64,000 nt of DNA from Oscillospiraceae bacterium (GTDB lineage: Bacteria; Bacillota; Clostridia; Oscillospirales; Oscillospiraceae). How positions within the stretch are numbered: position 1 is the first letter of the stretch; each line of letters opens with the position of its first letter. The position numbers were made by a program, and so were the translations under genes. Positions 24,005 through 32,760 of this stretch are shown piece by piece. Where the stretch lies: the NCBI GenBank assembly GCA_015067795.1, contig SVLU01000003.1, positions 34,006 to 98,005 of the forward strand, read 5' to 3'. The notes beneath the pieces are model-generated. The model worked only from the letters and a program-made list of their open reading frames with translations. It did no database searches and was not told where the DNA came from.

Positions 24005-24174
24005 AGCATTTTCATCCTTAATTATAACTAAATAGAAGTGTATGTATCTGCCAATTAATGGGCATAATTAGTCATTAAATCACTACTTATAATATAATGT
24101 CTTGTGTCGAAAGTTGTCAAGAGGTAAAGTGCGAAAGATTGCAATAAGTTGGGGTCAATCCTTGTGCAACAGGA

Positions 24175-24203
24175 TTGCTATTTATGGAATTATTCACTAT
24201 AAT
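24175..24203 (+). promoter_or_regulatory. Promoter of the MmeI-like gene
   Basis: TTGCTA (24175-24180), a 17-nt spacer and TATAAT (24198-24203) lie 30 nt before the ATG. Confidence 0.7.
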
Positions 24204-24233
24204 ATAAGGTATCACTCAAAGGGGCGTGAAGCT

Positions 24234-27029
24234 ATGAACGATGCTGCACAGAGAGCTGCTGCAAAACAGTTTGTAAAGGATTGGCAAGGTAAAGGCTATG
24301 AGAAGGGACACAGTCAGCCCTTCTGGCTTTCGCTGCTTAATAAGGTCTACGGTGTAGAGAACCCTGACCAGTATATCACATTTGAAGATCAGGTAATGCT
24401 TGACCACACAAGCTTTATAGATGGCTTTATTCCTGCCACCCATGTTCTCATAGAGCAAAAGGGCATAAATAAGGATTTAAGAAAAGCCATAAAGCAGTCA
24501 GACGGCACTTATCTTACACCATTCCAGCAGGCAAAGCGTTATGCCGCCGAGCTGCCATACACACAGCGTCCACGGTGGATAGTAACCTGTAATTTCAAGG
24601 AGTTTCATGTCTATGATATGGAGCGTCCCACCTGTGACCCGGAGATAATTCTCCTTGAAAATCTTGAAAAGGAATACTACCGCCTGCAGTTTTTGGTAAA
24701 CACTCAGAGTGAACATATCAAAAAGGAGATGGAAGTTTCCTTAAAGGCCGGCGAGCTTGTGGGCAAGCTGTATGACGCACTCTTAAAGCAGTACAACTCC
24801 CCTGCTACACCACAGGAGCTTAAAAGCCTTAATATGCTTTGCGTAAGACTGGTATTCTGTCTTTATGCCGAGGATGCGGGAATTTTCGGAAGACACGGAA
24901 AATTCCATGACTATTTAAAGAGCTTCCAGCCAAAAAACGTCCGCAAGGCACTCATTGATCTTTTCAAGGTTCTGGACACAAAACCGGATGACCGTGACCC
25001 ATATATGGATGATGACCTTGCAGCCTTCCCATACGTTAATGGCGGTCTGTTCTCAGATGAGAATATTATCATCCCACGTTTTACAGAAGAGATAATCGAC
25101 CTGCTTTTAGACGATGCAAGTGAGGGCTTTGACTGGAGTGACATCAGCCCGACTATCTTCGGTGCTGTATTTGAAAGCACCCTGAATCCCGAAACACGCC
25201 GTTCAGGCGGTATGCACTATACATCTATCGAAAATATACATAAGGTCATTGACCCTCTGTTTTTTGATGCCCTTTCCGATGAGCTTGAGGAAATTATCGC
25301 CATACCAGTTGAGCGAACAAGAAATCAGAAGCTTGATAATTTCCAGAAAAAGATTGCATCTCTAAAGTTCCTTGACCCTGCCTGCGGTTCAGGTAACTTC
25401 CTTACTGAAACCTACCTGTCTCTCCGCAAGCTGGAAAACAGAATTATTTCCACAAAACTTCATGACCAGATGGTCATAGGCGATATAGCCGATTTTAACC
25501 CAATTCAGGTCTCCATCGGTCAGTTTTATGGTATCGAGATAAATGACTTCGCCGTTACCGTAGCCAAGACCGCCCTTTGGATAGCCGAAAGCCAGATGAT
25601 GAAAGAGACAGAGAACATCGTTCACATGAACCTTGACTTCCTGCCTCTGAAATCCTATGCCAATATCGTGGAGGGCAATGCCCTGAGGATAGATTGGGAA
25701 GATGTTGTTCCAAAGGGTGAGCTGAATTATATTATGGGTAATCCGCCTTTTGTGGGATATTCACTGCAAAGTAAAGCCCAAAAAGAAGATATTCTTTCCA
25801 TTTATATAGATGAAAAAGGTAAACCTTACAAAACCGCAGGAAAAATTGACTATGTTGCAGGATGGTATTTTAAAGCGTCCACATTCATGGTCGGTACTTC
25901 TATTCGCACTGCATTTGTTTCCACAAATTCAATAACACAGGGCGAACAGGTTGCCGGTGTTTGGAAACCGCTGTATGATCGTTTTGGTATACACATTGAC
26001 TTTGCACATCGCACATTTAGATGGGATAGTGAAGCATCTCTTCTTGCACATGTACATTGTATAATTATTGGTTTTAGCATCGCTCCTAATATTTCCGAAC
26101 TAAAGATATTCGATGCAGATAGAGTGCAGGCTGTAAATCATATCAATCCCTATCTCCTTAATGCCCCTCTTATTTTTGTGGAATCACGCACAACATCAAT
26201 CTGTCCTTCTCCTCTTATGGGTAGTGGTGGTAAGCCAGTTGAAGGTGGTCATTATATATTTACCACACAAGAGAAAAAGGATTTTCTATCAAAGGAACCT
26301 AATGCCGAAAAGTTTTTCAGAAGATTTGTTGGATCAGATGATTTTATCAATGGGTACGAGCGTTGGTGTCTGTGGCTTTACGGTGCAAGTCCAAAGGAAG
26401 TAAATGGTCTACCTTTAGTGAAACAGAGAATTGAAGCTGTAAGAAACTACAGACTTGGAAGTACCAAAGCAGCAACACGAAAATGCGCTGACTATCCTAT
26501 GCATTTTATGGAAATCAAGCAACCTACAAGTAACTTCTTAGTTGTACCCGAGGTTTCATCAGAACGCAGGAAATATGTTCCTATTGGATATGCACAGGAT
26601 GATTGGGTATGTAGCAACAAGGTGCGCTATGTATCCAACGCTACCCCGTATCACTTGGGCATACTAACATCCAATGTTCATATGGCTTGGATGCGAGCAG
26701 TGTGTGGTCGTTTAGAAACGAGATATAGTTATTCTATCAACATAGTTTATAACAACTTCCCATGGCCTAATCCAACAGAAGCACAAAAAGCAAAAATCGA
26801 GCAGACCGCACAAGCTATCCTCGATGCACGAGCAAAATATCCCGACTGCTCCCTCGCTGACCTCTACGATGAACTCACCATGCCCCCCGAACTCCGCAAA
26901 GCCCACCAGCAAAACGATAAAGCCGTCATGCAGGCGTATGGGTTCGATGTTAAAACCATGACGGAGAGTAGCTGTGTTGCGGAGCTTATGAAGATGTATC
27001 AGGAGTTAACTGGAAAGGAGACAAACTAA
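24234..27029 (+). CDS. MmeI-like type IIL restriction-modification enzyme
   Basis: A 931-residue single-chain enzyme joining DNA cleavage and adenine methylation. The N-terminal nuclease has D63 and E74-x-K76 (FIDGF...LIEQKG), a PD-(D/E)xK site. A helical spacer (about 150-340) leads to the gamma-class N6-adenine methyltransferase with DPACGSGNF (from 381) and NPPF (503-506). A target-recognition region follows (about 650-850), then a short C-terminal part with DLYDELTMPPELRKAH. Domain order matches MmeI and relatives, which need no separate S or R subunit. I chose ATG 24234 because AAGGGGCG precedes it; the longer frame reads through the promoter. The HEPN-motif gene follows with no gap. Confidence 0.9.
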   Translation: MNDAAQRAAAKQFVKDWQGKGYEKGHSQPFWLSLLNKVYGVENPDQYITFEDQVMLDHTSFIDGFIPATHVLIEQKGINKDLRKAIKQSDGTYLTPFQQAKRYAAELPYTQRPRWIVTCNFKEFHVYDMERPTCDPEIILLENLEKEYYRLQFLVNTQSEHIKKEMEVSLKAGELVGKLYDALLKQYNSPATPQELKSLNMLCVRLVFCLYAEDAGIFGRHGKFHDYLKSFQPKNVRKALIDLFKVLDTKPDDRDPYMDDDLAAFPYVNGGLFSDENIIIPRFTEEIIDLLLDDASEGFDWSDISPTIFGAVFESTLNPETRRSGGMHYTSIENIHKVIDPLFFDALSDELEEIIAIPVERTRNQKLDNFQKKIASLKFLDPACGSGNFLTETYLSLRKLENRIISTKLHDQMVIGDIADFNPIQVSIGQFYGIEINDFAVTVAKTALWIAESQMMKETENIVHMNLDFLPLKSYANIVEGNALRIDWEDVVPKGELNYIMGNPPFVGYSLQSKAQKEDILSIYIDEKGKPYKTAGKIDYVAGWYFKASTFMVGTSIRTAFVSTNSITQGEQVAGVWKPLYDRFGIHIDFAHRTFRWDSEASLLAHVHCIIIGFSIAPNISELKIFDADRVQAVNHINPYLLNAPLIFVESRTTSICPSPLMGSGGKPVEGGHYIFTTQEKKDFLSKEPNAEKFFRRFVGSDDFINGYERWCLWLYGASPKEVNGLPLVKQRIEAVRNYRLGSTKAATRKCADYPMHFMEIKQPTSNFLVVPEVSSERRKYVPIGYAQDDWVCSNKVRYVSNATPYHLGILTSNVHMAWMRAVCGRLETRYSYSINIVYNNFPWPNPTEAQKAKIEQTAQAILDARAKYPDCSLADLYDELTMPPELRKAHQQNDKAVMQAYGFDVKTMTESSCVAELMKMYQELTGKETN

Positions 27030-28151
27030 TTGAAAATAGAATATATAATTAAAGGAAAAGATTATCAAGAATTAGTAAAGAATGTCATTCCTTTATCAGC
27101 CGAAAGCTTAACAATAACTACAGTCAATAAGAAGCTTACCGGTGTTAATAATTACATTTTATATGTGGAGATAAATGGAAAAAATATATCGTGTGCCAAA
27201 ATTCTCTCTAAAATAGCTGAAGAAATTGAACATATTTTAAATGAAAAGAAAATAACGTATTACCAATTAACTGATGAACCATCAAACTTGTTTGCAAAGA
27301 AACTATATCCATTGGTATGTGAATTTGAGACTAAATTAAGAAAATTGGTTTATTATGCTCTGTTTGATTTAGATAAAGAAGCAAGTGAAGTTGCTATTGA
27401 TCAGTTAAAACAGATTAAAAAATATAGTAAGATTACTCATATTCCAACAGAGAATTATCTCGAAAGAATCACTTTAGGGGAATTTTTTTCTTTTCTGTTT
27501 GATAATCGCTACTTTATAGACGAAGCAAAAGAAAAAACAAAAAATATAGTTAACGATATAGACAAAACGGTTACAAAAAAAGAATTACAAGAGATAATTG
27601 ATAAAATTGAGGAAAAGACCATCTGGAAAAGGCTTTTTGCTGAAATATTTTCAGATTTTAGTTTGCCAAATATACATCGTGAAATATTCTTCACACGAAA
27701 CGATGTTATGCATTTTCATAATATTACTCACAAAGATTATCAAAAAGCCTCTACAATGCTAAGAAAAATAAACAAAGAGTTAGACATTCAACTGGATAAA
27801 GGAATAATACTTGAGAAAACAACTGAGAATGTTGAGATTATTTCCGCACAATATGCGATGTCGTCATTTGAAAAGGCAATTAACGCTTTCTATACCGCAG
27901 CACAAAATATTGATGGTATAGTACAAACATTAAATAATGTTGCTAAATATATAGAAAATCTTGATATAGCTTATAATAGTAAAACTAATTACTTTCTTGA
28001 AAAATATGAAAATAGCCCTTTGCAAAAGTTACTAAGTGAATTAGCAACTGAATTTGATAACGAAAATACTGAGAATATATCAAACACATCCGAAGATAAA
28101 GTTGATTTCCAAGAAGAAAATAGTGACGAATCTGATAAAACAAACGAATAA
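27030..28151 (+). CDS. HEPN-motif protein coupled to the MmeI-like gene
   Basis: A 373-residue, A/T-rich, lysine-rich gene whose TTG start lies directly after the TAA of the restriction gene, with GGAGAC as its ribosome-binding site. The helical central part contains CEFETKLRKLVYYAL (about 97-111) and an R-x4-H motif (R223-NDVM-H228), the arrangement of Swt1/RloC-type HEPN domains, which are often metal-independent RNases. The C-terminal tail (about 335-373) is acidic and Asn/Ser-rich. Position and base composition suggest acquisition with the restriction enzyme. Family membership rests on these two motifs, so an accessory or toxin-like role is inference. Confidence 0.72.
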   Translation: MKIEYIIKGKDYQELVKNVIPLSAESLTITTVNKKLTGVNNYILYVEINGKNISCAKILSKIAEEIEHILNEKKITYYQLTDEPSNLFAKKLYPLVCEFETKLRKLVYYALFDLDKEASEVAIDQLKQIKKYSKITHIPTENYLERITLGEFFSFLFDNRYFIDEAKEKTKNIVNDIDKTVTKKELQEIIDKIEEKTIWKRLFAEIFSDFSLPNIHREIFFTRNDVMHFHNITHKDYQKASTMLRKINKELDIQLDKGIILEKTTENVEIISAQYAMSSFEKAINAFYTAAQNIDGIVQTLNNVAKYIENLDIAYNSKTNYFLEKYENSPLQKLLSELATEFDNENTENISNTSEDKVDFQEENSDESDKTNE

Positions 28152-28191
28152 TTTGATTTCAACCTCAACATTTATCATCAATCTATTTAAA

Positions 28192-28385
28192 CCTCCCTTT
28201 GACGAGGGAGGTGTCAAAAATCTCTGATTTTTGACGGAGGGAGAGATAAAAAAGATTCCCACGTCGCAACGCTTCTCGGAATGACAGTGAATGGGTTTTG
28301 CTTCTCGGAATGACAGTTCTCTCCTTTCTCTCCCTCAGTCTCGCTTACGCTCGACAGCTCCCTAGCTCCCTCGTCAGAGGGAGCT
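28192..28385. repeat. Inverted pair of the CTCCCT repeat with nested TGTCATTCC copies
   Basis: A left repeat (28192-28245, CCTCCCTTTGACGAGGGAGG...GGAGGGAGAG) and an inverted right repeat (28328-28385) enclose about 80 bp. That interior holds two TTCTCGGAATGACAG copies of the other dispersed family (28256-28287 and 28300-28316). The gap between the HEPN and fba genes (28152-28546) therefore consists mostly of repeats, and I see no gene in it. Confidence 0.75.
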
Positions 28386-28437
28386 ATTTTTTGCGGTAAT
28401 TTACGATTTTCTATGTAGGTATTTATCCGCAATTTTC

Positions 28438-28460
28438 GGGAGGCTGATAGTCTCCCCTAC
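28438..28460 (-). repeat. GTAG-hairpin REP
   Basis: On the minus strand GTAG (28460-28457) precedes GGGAGACT-ATC-AGCCTCCC, an 8-bp stem with one wobble pair. It belongs with the RAYT-type REPs at 12.5 and 29.7 kb, with a slightly shorter stem. Confidence 0.6.
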
Positions 28461-28496
28461 AACCATTATCTTAATGCGTTCAAAGTAAAACAAAAA

Positions 28497-28530
28497 AATA
28501 CCCATACCACAAATCTGCGGTATGGGTATT
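28497..28530 (-). terminator. Terminator of fba
   Basis: A 12-bp stem, AATACCCATACC (28497-28508) with GGTATGGGTATT (28519-28530), is followed on the minus strand by a run of seven T residues. Confidence 0.9.
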
Positions 28531-28546
28531 ATCATTTAAGCTTAGA

Positions 28547-29485
28547 TTAGAAAGCCTTGCCGTCGCAGCCGAGAACGTTGATGAGCTTATGCTTAACAAG
28601 TTCCTTAATGTTTGCACGAGCTGGAGACAGATACTGACGTGGGTCGAAGTGATCTGGATGCTGCATGAAGTGCTCTCTGATACCTGCTGTCAGTGCAAGA
28701 CGGAGGTCGGAGTCGATGTTGATCTTACATACAGCCATGGATGCTGCCTGACGGAGCATATCTTCTGGGATACCGATAGCGTCTGGCATGGAGCCGCCGT
28801 TTGCGTTGATGATATCAACGTACTTTGGAATAACGGAGGATGCACCGTGGAGAACGATTGGGAAGTTAGGAAGTCTCTTGCCAACTTCTTCAAGAATGTC
28901 GAATCTGAGCTGTGGCTTCTGACCTGGCTTGAACTTGTAAGCGCCGTGGCTTGTGCCGATAGCGATTGCAAGGGAGTCAACGCCTGTTCTTGTTACGAAT
29001 TCTTCAACTTCTTCTGGACGGGTGTAGCTTGCATCTTCATCAGATACGTTAACGTCATCTTCAACACCTGCGAGACGACCGAGTTCGCCTTCTACAACAA
29101 CACCGTGGTCATGAGCATATTCTACAACCTTCTTTGTAAGAGCGATGTTGTCTTCGAAAGAATGGTGGGAACCGTCGATCATAACGGAGGAGAAACCGCC
29201 GTCGATGCAGGACTTGCAGATTTCAAAGCTGTCACCATGGTCAAGGTGAACGCAGATTGGAAGACCTGTATCTTCGATTGCAGCTTCGATGAGCTTCATC
29301 AGATAAGCATGCTTTGCATACTTTCTTGCGCCAGCGGAAACCTGGAGAATCAGAGGAGCGGATACTTCCTGAGCTGCTTCTGTGATACCCTGGATGATTT
29401 CCATGTTGTTTACGTTGAAAGCACCGATAGCGTAGCCGCCTTCATAAGCCTTCTGGAACATTTCTTTGGATGTTACAATTGCCAT
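28547..29485 (-). CDS. fba: Fructose-1,6-bisphosphate aldolase, class II
   Basis: A glycolytic zinc aldolase that cleaves fructose-1,6-bisphosphate to glyceraldehyde-3-phosphate and dihydroxyacetone phosphate. The 312-residue protein shows the zinc-site HLDHGD, the second zinc segment VVEGELG and the phosphate-binding HGASS. IGTSHGAYK and KINIDSD complete the class II signature. AAGGAGTG precedes the ATG. Strong codon bias and its own promoter and terminator indicate a highly expressed single-gene transcript. Confidence 0.95.
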   Translation of the reverse strand: MAIVTSKEMFQKAYEGGYAIGAFNVNNMEIIQGITEAAQEVSAPLILQVSAGARKYAKHAYLMKLIEAAIEDTGLPICVHLDHGDSFEICKSCIDGGFSSVMIDGSHHSFEDNIALTKKVVEYAHDHGVVVEGELGRLAGVEDDVNVSDEDASYTRPEEVEEFVTRTGVDSLAIAIGTSHGAYKFKPGQKPQLRFDILEEVGKRLPNFPIVLHGASSVIPKYVDIINANGGSMPDAIGIPEDMLRQAASMAVCKINIDSDLRLALTAGIREHFMQHPDHFDPRQYLSPARANIKELVKHKLINVLGCDGKAF

Positions 29486-29519
29486 TTATGACACACTCCT
29501 TATTTATAACATTGATTAT

Positions 29520-29547
29520 ATAGTACCATAAATTGACGAATTTTCAA
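29520..29547 (-). promoter_or_regulatory. Probable promoter of fba
   Basis: On the minus strand TTGAAA (29547-29542), a 16-nt spacer and TACTAT (29525-29520) lie 34 nt before the ATG. An overlapping TATAAT at a longer spacing is an alternative -10. Confidence 0.55.
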
Positions 29548-29681
29548 GTGATATTTTAAACAATTTGTAATTTGATTTTGAGTAGAATATACGTTAATAT
29601 TCATGGCAAAAAAATTTTCATAAAAACTGTATATTTGCAGTTATTATTGATTGTCAATTTTCCATTATTTATACTATTTTC

Positions 29682-29756
29682 GTAGGGAAGGCAGCCCTCT
29701 GCCTTCCTCAAATTCTCATACAAATAAAAAGGGAGGCAGAGGGCTGCCTCCCCTAC
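29682..29756. repeat. REPIN: inverted pair of GTAG-hairpin REPs
   Basis: REP one (29682-29707) is GTAG, then stem GGAAGGCAG with loop CCCT. REP two (29756-29731, minus strand) is GTAG, then stem GGGAGGCAG with the same loop. Each is exactly 26 nt with a 9-bp stem and 4-nt loop, the size of the copies inside the RAYT gene. The 23 bp between them are A/T-rich. The pair may also end transcription of the aminotransferase gene. The rest of 29486-29762 holds only the fba promoter. Confidence 0.8.
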
Positions 29757-29762
29757 AATTAT

Positions 29763-30947
29763 TTACTTAATAAATGCTTCCAGTCTGTCAAGACCTTCAC
29801 GGATGGTATCAAGATCAGTTGCATAGGACCAGCGGATATAGCCTTCCGCACCGAAAGCGGAGCCGGGAACTACCGCAACGTGGCTCTTAGCAAGGAATGC
29901 CTTAGCAAAGTCAGCAGAGGTTTCGATCTTTTCGCCCTGAATTGTTCTGCCAAGCTGTTCCTTGATGTTCATGAACACATAGAAAGCGCCCTTTGGTTCA
30001 GCACAGCTTACGCCTTCAATATTGTTGACTCTTTCAACGAAATACTTACGTCTTTCGTCGAAAGCTTCTCTCATCTTATAAACCTCACTCTGGTCAGCGG
30101 AGATAGCTTCTACAGCAGCACTCTGGCACATTGTACCCGGTGCACCTGTGGAGTGGCTGAGGTAGTTGCTCATAGCCTTTGCGATCTGAGGGTTGGATGC
30201 TGTATAACCAACACGCCAGCCGGTCATAGCATAAGCCTTGGAAACACCGTCAACGATGATGGTGCGTTCCTTAATATCCTCACCGAGGGTTGCAAGAGAA
30301 GTGAACTCTGTACCGTAAACGAGAGTATGATAAATTTCATCACTCATTACATAGATGTCATTAGCTACGATTACGTTCTTAAGAGCGATAAGCTCATCTC
30401 TTGTATAAACACAGCCTGTTGGGTTTGATGGGTTATTGAGAACAAGGAGCTTTGTCTTATCAGTGATAGCAGCCTGAAGTTCATTAGCTGTGATCTTGAA
30501 GCCGTTTTCTTCCTTACCCTCAACGATAACAGGAACACCGCCGAACATCTTAACAGCTTCGATATATGTTACCCAATATGGTGCAGGAAGGATAACTTCA
30601 TCGCCCGGGTTAACAAGAACTGCCATTGTGATGAAAACATTGTGCTTTGCACCACTTGCAATGCATATCTGGTTTGGCTCATAATCAAGACCAAATTCAT
30701 TCTTGATAGAAGCGCATACTGCCTTGCGAAGCTCAAGAGTACCTGTTGCAGGTGTATATCTTGTCTTATTTTCTTCGATTGCACGTATACCGGCAGCCTT
30801 GATATGCTCCGGAGTATTAAAATCAGGTTCACCTACACCGAAGTTCATTACGTTAACGCCTTCAGCTCTGAGCTGATTTGCCATTGCATTGATTGCCAGT
30901 GTGGAGGATGGTGCGATAGAGCTTGCAACCTGAGATAAAGCCTTCAT
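29763..30947 (-). CDS. Class I/II PLP aminotransferase (aspartate aminotransferase type)
   Basis: A 394-residue fold-type I aminotransferase of the Ib aspartate aminotransferase subgroup, exchanging amino groups between aspartate and 2-oxoglutarate. Landmarks are GVGEPDFNTPEH near the N-terminus, NNPSNPTGCVY, DEIYHTLVYG, the PLP lysine in DGVSKAYAMTGWRVGY and the C-terminal RWSYATD arginine region. GGAG precedes the ATG. It is a single-gene unit with a consensus promoter. Aspartate made here would feed lysC and hom. Related enzymes use other amino acids, so substrate choice is probable rather than certain. Confidence 0.9.
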   Translation of the reverse strand: MKALSQVASSIAPSSTLAINAMANQLRAEGVNVMNFGVGEPDFNTPEHIKAAGIRAIEENKTRYTPATGTLELRKAVCASIKNEFGLDYEPNQICIASGAKHNVFITMAVLVNPGDEVILPAPYWVTYIEAVKMFGGVPVIVEGKEENGFKITANELQAAITDKTKLLVLNNPSNPTGCVYTRDELIALKNVIVANDIYVMSDEIYHTLVYGTEFTSLATLGEDIKERTIIVDGVSKAYAMTGWRVGYTASNPQIAKAMSNYLSHSTGAPGTMCQSAAVEAISADQSEVYKMREAFDERRKYFVERVNNIEGVSCAEPKGAFYVFMNIKEQLGRTIQGEKIETSADFAKAFLAKSHVAVVPGSAFGAEGYIRWSYATDLDTIREGLDRLEAFIK

Positions 30948-30982
30948 AAGTTATAACTCCTCTTAAACAGAAATTTTAACCC

Positions 30983-31011
30983 ATTATACGCTGTTATCCC
31001 ATTATTTGCAA
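30983..31011 (-). promoter_or_regulatory. Promoter of the aminotransferase gene
   Basis: On the minus strand TTGCAA (31011-31006), a 17-nt spacer and TATAAT (30988-30983) lie 36 nt before the ATG. Confidence 0.8.
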
Positions 31012-31144
31012 CAGGCAATTTATTTTTCTCCGATAATATGAATGAAACCCCTTGGCTTTTATTCAAAATTGTACATAATAACCAAGTATTACCGTACAAA
31101 TTCTGCAATTTTCCCAGCGTCATCCATCATGTTTGCATCTCATG

Positions 31145-32623
31145 TCACAGAATTATGCAAATCAGACCACTGCTGCCTTCATTGATAATTCGCTGTAAAG
31201 TCTCCTGAAGCTTGGTCTGAGCTTCATCGGGCATACGTTTTATCTTGGCATGGAGACCTTCCCCCGCAATGTCGTAGAGGGATTTACCAAAGATATTGGA
31301 CTCCCAGATTTTTGCCGTATCGCCCTCAAATTCCTGAAGCAGGAAGTTGATTATATCCTCAGAGGACCGCTCACCGCCCACGGCAGGTGAAACCTCCGTT
31401 TCGATATTCGCCATTATCATGTGAATAGACGGTGCGCTTGCCTTAAGCTTTACGCCATAGCGTCCACCCTGTTTTACTATCTCAGGCTCCTGGAGAGTCA
31501 TTTCCTCAAGTGTCGGAAGGACGATACCGTATCCCTTTTCCCGAACATCGCGAAGTGCTTCCTGTATCTTCCCATAGTCCCTTTTGACCTCTGCAAGGTC
31601 TGTGAGAAGGCTCATAAGGTCGCCGTCATCCTTGATGTCAAATCCCGATTCTCCGCTGAGCGTGGAATAGAACAGCTCTCTCGGCAGTTCAACAGATACA
31701 ATCACCCTGCCCACTGCCAGATCCATTTCCAGTATCTCAGCTCTGCTGATATTTTCACATTCCCTTATTGCGGTTATGCAGCCCTCCACATCCCGGATAC
31801 GCTCAAGCCCTCCCACACTATTGCGGACTGTTTCAAAAAGCTGAGCTTTAATCGAATGTGCAGCATCGAGAGCATCCACCCAAGGGGGCAGGAATATACC
31901 CGTTTCACTTATGGGGAATTCATAGAGGACAGATTTGATAATGTCCGTTATATCTTCTTCGGAAAGCGTCATGCAGTTAACGGCAATGCAGGCTGCATCG
32001 TACTTTTCCGTGATTACTTTTTTGATTTCCTGAGCCTTTTCCGACATAGGCTCTGCAGAGTTCACAAGGACGACAAAGGGCTTTCCGATTTCTTTAAGCT
32101 CCTCAATCACCCGTTCCTCGGCAGCAATATAGCTTTCACGGGGGATTTCTGTTACAGACCCATCGGTTGTGACTACAATACCGATGGTGGAATGTTCTGC
32201 AATCACCTTTCTTGTACCGATTTCAGCCGCCTCACGCATGGTGATCTCATGGTCCATCCAGGGGGTGGTTACCATACGTTCCTCTCCATCCTCCATCTGA
32301 CCTATTGCTCCCTCTACCATATAACCAACGCAGTCAATGAGCCTTACCGACAGCTCTGCACCGTCGTCCATTGTTATCTGCACCGCTTCCTCGGGAACAA
32401 ACTTAGGCTCTGCTGTCATTATCGTTCTCCCCGAACCACTCTGAGGCAGCTCATCCTTTGCCCGCTCTCTGGCATATACATTCTCGATATTGGGTATTAC
32501 GAGTGTGTCCATAAATCTCTTGATAAAGGTGGACTTCCCTGTCCGCACAGGTCCCACCACTCCTATATATATGTCACCGCCTGTTCTTGTGGCGATCTCC
32601 TGATAAAGCCCTGTATGTGTCAT
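31145..32623 (-). CDS. spoIVA: Stage IV sporulation protein A (SpoIVA)
   Basis: The spore-coat basement-layer ATPase, which polymerises on the forespore surface and anchors the coat. From ATG 32623, preceded by GGAGG, the protein has 492 residues, the same length as B. subtilis SpoIVA. The N-terminal TRAFAC-like ATPase has Walker A GPVRTGKST and the neighbouring FIKRFMD and RERAKDELPQSGSG. The C-terminus ends in GLICIIL, matching the membrane-anchoring tail of the family. A SigmaE-like promoter lies upstream, as expected for mother-cell expression. This gene is strong evidence that the organism forms spores. Confidence 0.96.
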   Translation of the reverse strand: MTHTGLYQEIATRTGGDIYIGVVGPVRTGKSTFIKRFMDTLVIPNIENVYARERAKDELPQSGSGRTIMTAEPKFVPEEAVQITMDDGAELSVRLIDCVGYMVEGAIGQMEDGEERMVTTPWMDHEITMREAAEIGTRKVIAEHSTIGIVVTTDGSVTEIPRESYIAAEERVIEELKEIGKPFVVLVNSAEPMSEKAQEIKKVITEKYDAACIAVNCMTLSEEDITDIIKSVLYEFPISETGIFLPPWVDALDAAHSIKAQLFETVRNSVGGLERIRDVEGCITAIRECENISRAEILEMDLAVGRVIVSVELPRELFYSTLSGESGFDIKDDGDLMSLLTDLAEVKRDYGKIQEALRDVREKGYGIVLPTLEEMTLQEPEIVKQGGRYGVKLKASAPSIHMIMANIETEVSPAVGGERSSEDIINFLLQEFEGDTAKIWESNIFGKSLYDIAGEGLHAKIKRMPDEAQTKLQETLQRIINEGSSGLICIIL

Positions 32624-32658
32624 ATATATTCCTCCATGCCTATTCATTTGGTTTGTAC

Positions 32659-32688
32659 AACCTATGCCGATTATTTCAATTTTATGAC
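32659..32688 (-). promoter_or_regulatory. SigmaE-like promoter of spoIVA
   Basis: On the minus strand GTCATAAA (32688-32681), a 14-nt spacer and CATAGGTT (32666-32659) fit the SigmaE pattern (ATA at -35, CATAnnnT at -10) 35 nt before the start codon. Confidence 0.55.
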
Positions 32689-32698
32689 TTAACCGCGA

Positions 32699-32726
32699 TT
32701 GACTTTTATGCAGAATACTATATAAT
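32699..32726 (+). promoter_or_regulatory. Promoter of the AI-2E permease gene
   Basis: TTGACT (32699-32704), a 16-nt spacer and TATAAT (32721-32726) lie 34 nt before the ATG. Confidence 0.75.
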
Positions 32727-32760
32727 TAAATAATAGTAATACAGAGAAACGAGGTGTGCT

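Noticed and set aside
22622..24031. 469-codon frame antisense to the P-type ATPase gene
   Set aside because: Composition is that of reverse-complemented coding sequence. The minus-strand frame has clear ATPase domains.
28589..29491. 300-codon frame antisense to fba
   Set aside because: A shadow of a gene with strong codon bias; there is no start signal and the protein has no recognisable features.
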